A stretch of DNA of 64,000 bases from an uncultured Oscillospiraceae bacterium (GTDB lineage Bacteria > Bacillota > Clostridia > Oscillospirales > Oscillospiraceae): the NCBI GenBank assembly GCA_934591845.1, contig CAKTPO010000001.1:1-64000 (forward strand). Reading direction: 5' to 3'. Shown in pieces: positions 63,165 to 64,000 of this stretch (positions within the stretch are counted from its first letter, which is position 1; each line of letters begins with the position of its first letter). A program made the translations under genes and the position numbers. The notes beneath the pieces were generated by a model. That model searched no databases. It was not told where the DNA came from and saw nothing but the letters and a program-made list of their open reading frames with translations.

Positions 63165-64000
63165 ATGAAAGTTGCATTTTTTGATACCAAACCCTATGAT
63201 ATTCCCGGTTTTGACCACTATTCCGCCAATTCTGATTTGCAGATCAAGTATTTTGAAACCCGGCTGAACGAGGATACGGTGTCTCTGGCCCAGGGCTATG
63301 ATGCGGTGTGCGTGTTTGTAAACGATACGGTTTCCGCCACTGTGGTGGAGAAGCTCTGCGAAATGGGGGTCAAGGTTCTGGTGCTTCGGTGCGCCGGCTT
63401 TAACAATGTGGACATCCGGGCTTGCCAGGGAAAGCTTCCCGTTTACCGTGTACCCGCCTACTCTCCCTACGCTGTGGCCGAGCATGCCATGGCTCTGCTG
63501 CTGACCATCAACCGCCGGACCCACAAAGCCTATATCCGCACCCGGGACTTCAATTTCAGTCTCCAAGGGCTGGCTGGCTTTGACCTGCACGGAAAAACCG
63601 TGGGCATCGTCGGCACCGGCAAAATTGGCCGTGTCTTTGCCGACATTTGCAAGGGCTTTGGCATGAACATTCTGGCCTATGACAAATTCCCCGTTAAAGA
63701 CAGTGGCCTAAACTACGTGGAGCTGCCGGAGCTTTTTGAAAAATCTGACATTATCTCCCTCCACTGCCCCCTGACCGAGGAGACCCGGCATATTATTGAT
63801 GCCGCCTCCATCGCCAGAATGAAGAAAGGCGTTACCATTATCAACACCTCCCGTGGCGCTCTGGTCAATACTGAGGATTTGATCAACGGCATCAAGGACA
63901 AGAAGGTAGGTGCCGCCTGTCTGGACGTTTACGAGGAGGAAGGTGACTTCTTCTATGAAGACTTCTCTGGTCATATCGTGCAGGATGACAAGCTGGTACG
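63165..64000 (+). CDS. ldhA: D-lactate dehydrogenase / 2-hydroxyacid dehydrogenase (partial)
   Basis: The first 278 codons are present and the frame runs off the window end. It begins MKVAFFDTKPYDIPGF, has the substrate-site region LRCAGFNNVDI, the NAD loop VGIVGTGKIGRV, the block NTSRGALVNTEDLI with the catalytic Arg neighbourhood, and the later VYEEEGDFFYED segment typical of fermentative D-LDH. It reduces pyruvate to D-lactate with NADH. GGAGG lies 9 bases before the ATG. The catalytic His region falls beyond the window. Confidence 0.92.
   Translation, partial: MKVAFFDTKPYDIPGFDHYSANSDLQIKYFETRLNEDTVSLAQGYDAVCVFVNDTVSATVVEKLCEMGVKVLVLRCAGFNNVDIRACQGKLPVYRVPAYSPYAVAEHAMALLLTINRRTHKAYIRTRDFNFSLQGLAGFDLHGKTVGIVGTGKIGRVFADICKGFGMNILAYDKFPVKDSGLNYVELPELFEKSDIISLHCPLTEETRHIIDAASIARMKKGVTIINTSRGALVNTEDLINGIKDKKVGAACLDVYEEEGDFFYEDFSGHIVQDDKLV

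Overview
The window looks like a chromosomal segment of a spore-forming Firmicute of the class Clostridia, probably Oscillospiraceae/Ruminococcaceae-like. The evidence is a spoIIAA-spoIIAB-sigF operon, yunB, a class III glutamine synthetase, Gram-positive operon layouts (asp23-nusB-xseA-xseB-ispA; tig-clpP-clpX-lon-engB; rplS-lepB-ylqF-rnhB-yraN), strong AGGAGG ribosome sites, TTGACA/TATAAT promoters and moderate GC. The exact genus is an inference.

Layout. 1-75: possible end of an IS3-family element. 104-9600 (minus): ligA, yunB, pcrA, the spoIIA operon, and valS behind a T-box leader. 9.9-25.9 kb: glycosyltransferases and a membrane protein, a eukaryote-type glycogen branching enzyme, type III glutamine synthetase, a DUF2974 hydrolase, an HD protein, an operon of two GT4 enzymes plus a radical SAM protein, and a second UvrD-type helicase. 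26.0-34.2 kb (plus): a complete chorismate/Phe/Tyr operon aroF-tyrA-aroB-aroA-aroC-pheA-aroEK-aroQ. It is preceded by a 20-codon leader peptide with the core FYYYYYFF and by a terminator/antiterminator pair readable base by base. 34.2-39.4 kb: GT4, asnA, radical SAM, polysaccharide pyruvyl transferase, HAD hydrolase. 39.4-45.1 kb (minus): CarD-like regulator, ispA-xseB-xseA-TsaD paralogue-nusB-asp23, ClpP-like protease. 45.1-45.9 kb: ybaK and a TSCPD protein. 46.0-52.5 kb (minus): engB-lon-clpX-clpP-tig. 52.5-58.2 kb (minus): metallophosphoesterase, a degenerate threonine-synthase-like gene, M19 dipeptidase, yraN, rnhB, ylqF, lepB, rplS. 58.4-62.4 kb: three tandem tRNA-Leu(CAG), a small accessory module (NERD-domain membrane protein plus two tiny membrane proteins), a 650-bp stretch without a recognisable gene, and tRNA-Ser(UGA) and tRNA-Ser(GCU). 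62.5-64.0 kb: GtrA-like protein and a D-lactate dehydrogenase cut by the window end.

How it fits together. Most of the window is housekeeping: replication and repair, translation quality control, proteolysis, aromatic amino acid supply, isoprenoid and envelope precursors, sporulation control. The most striking element is the aromatic operon leader, a textbook ribosome-mediated attenuator in a phylum that more often uses T-boxes or TRAP. The only clearly accessory stretch is 58.7-62.2 kb between two tRNA groups, where the NERD-domain module sits.
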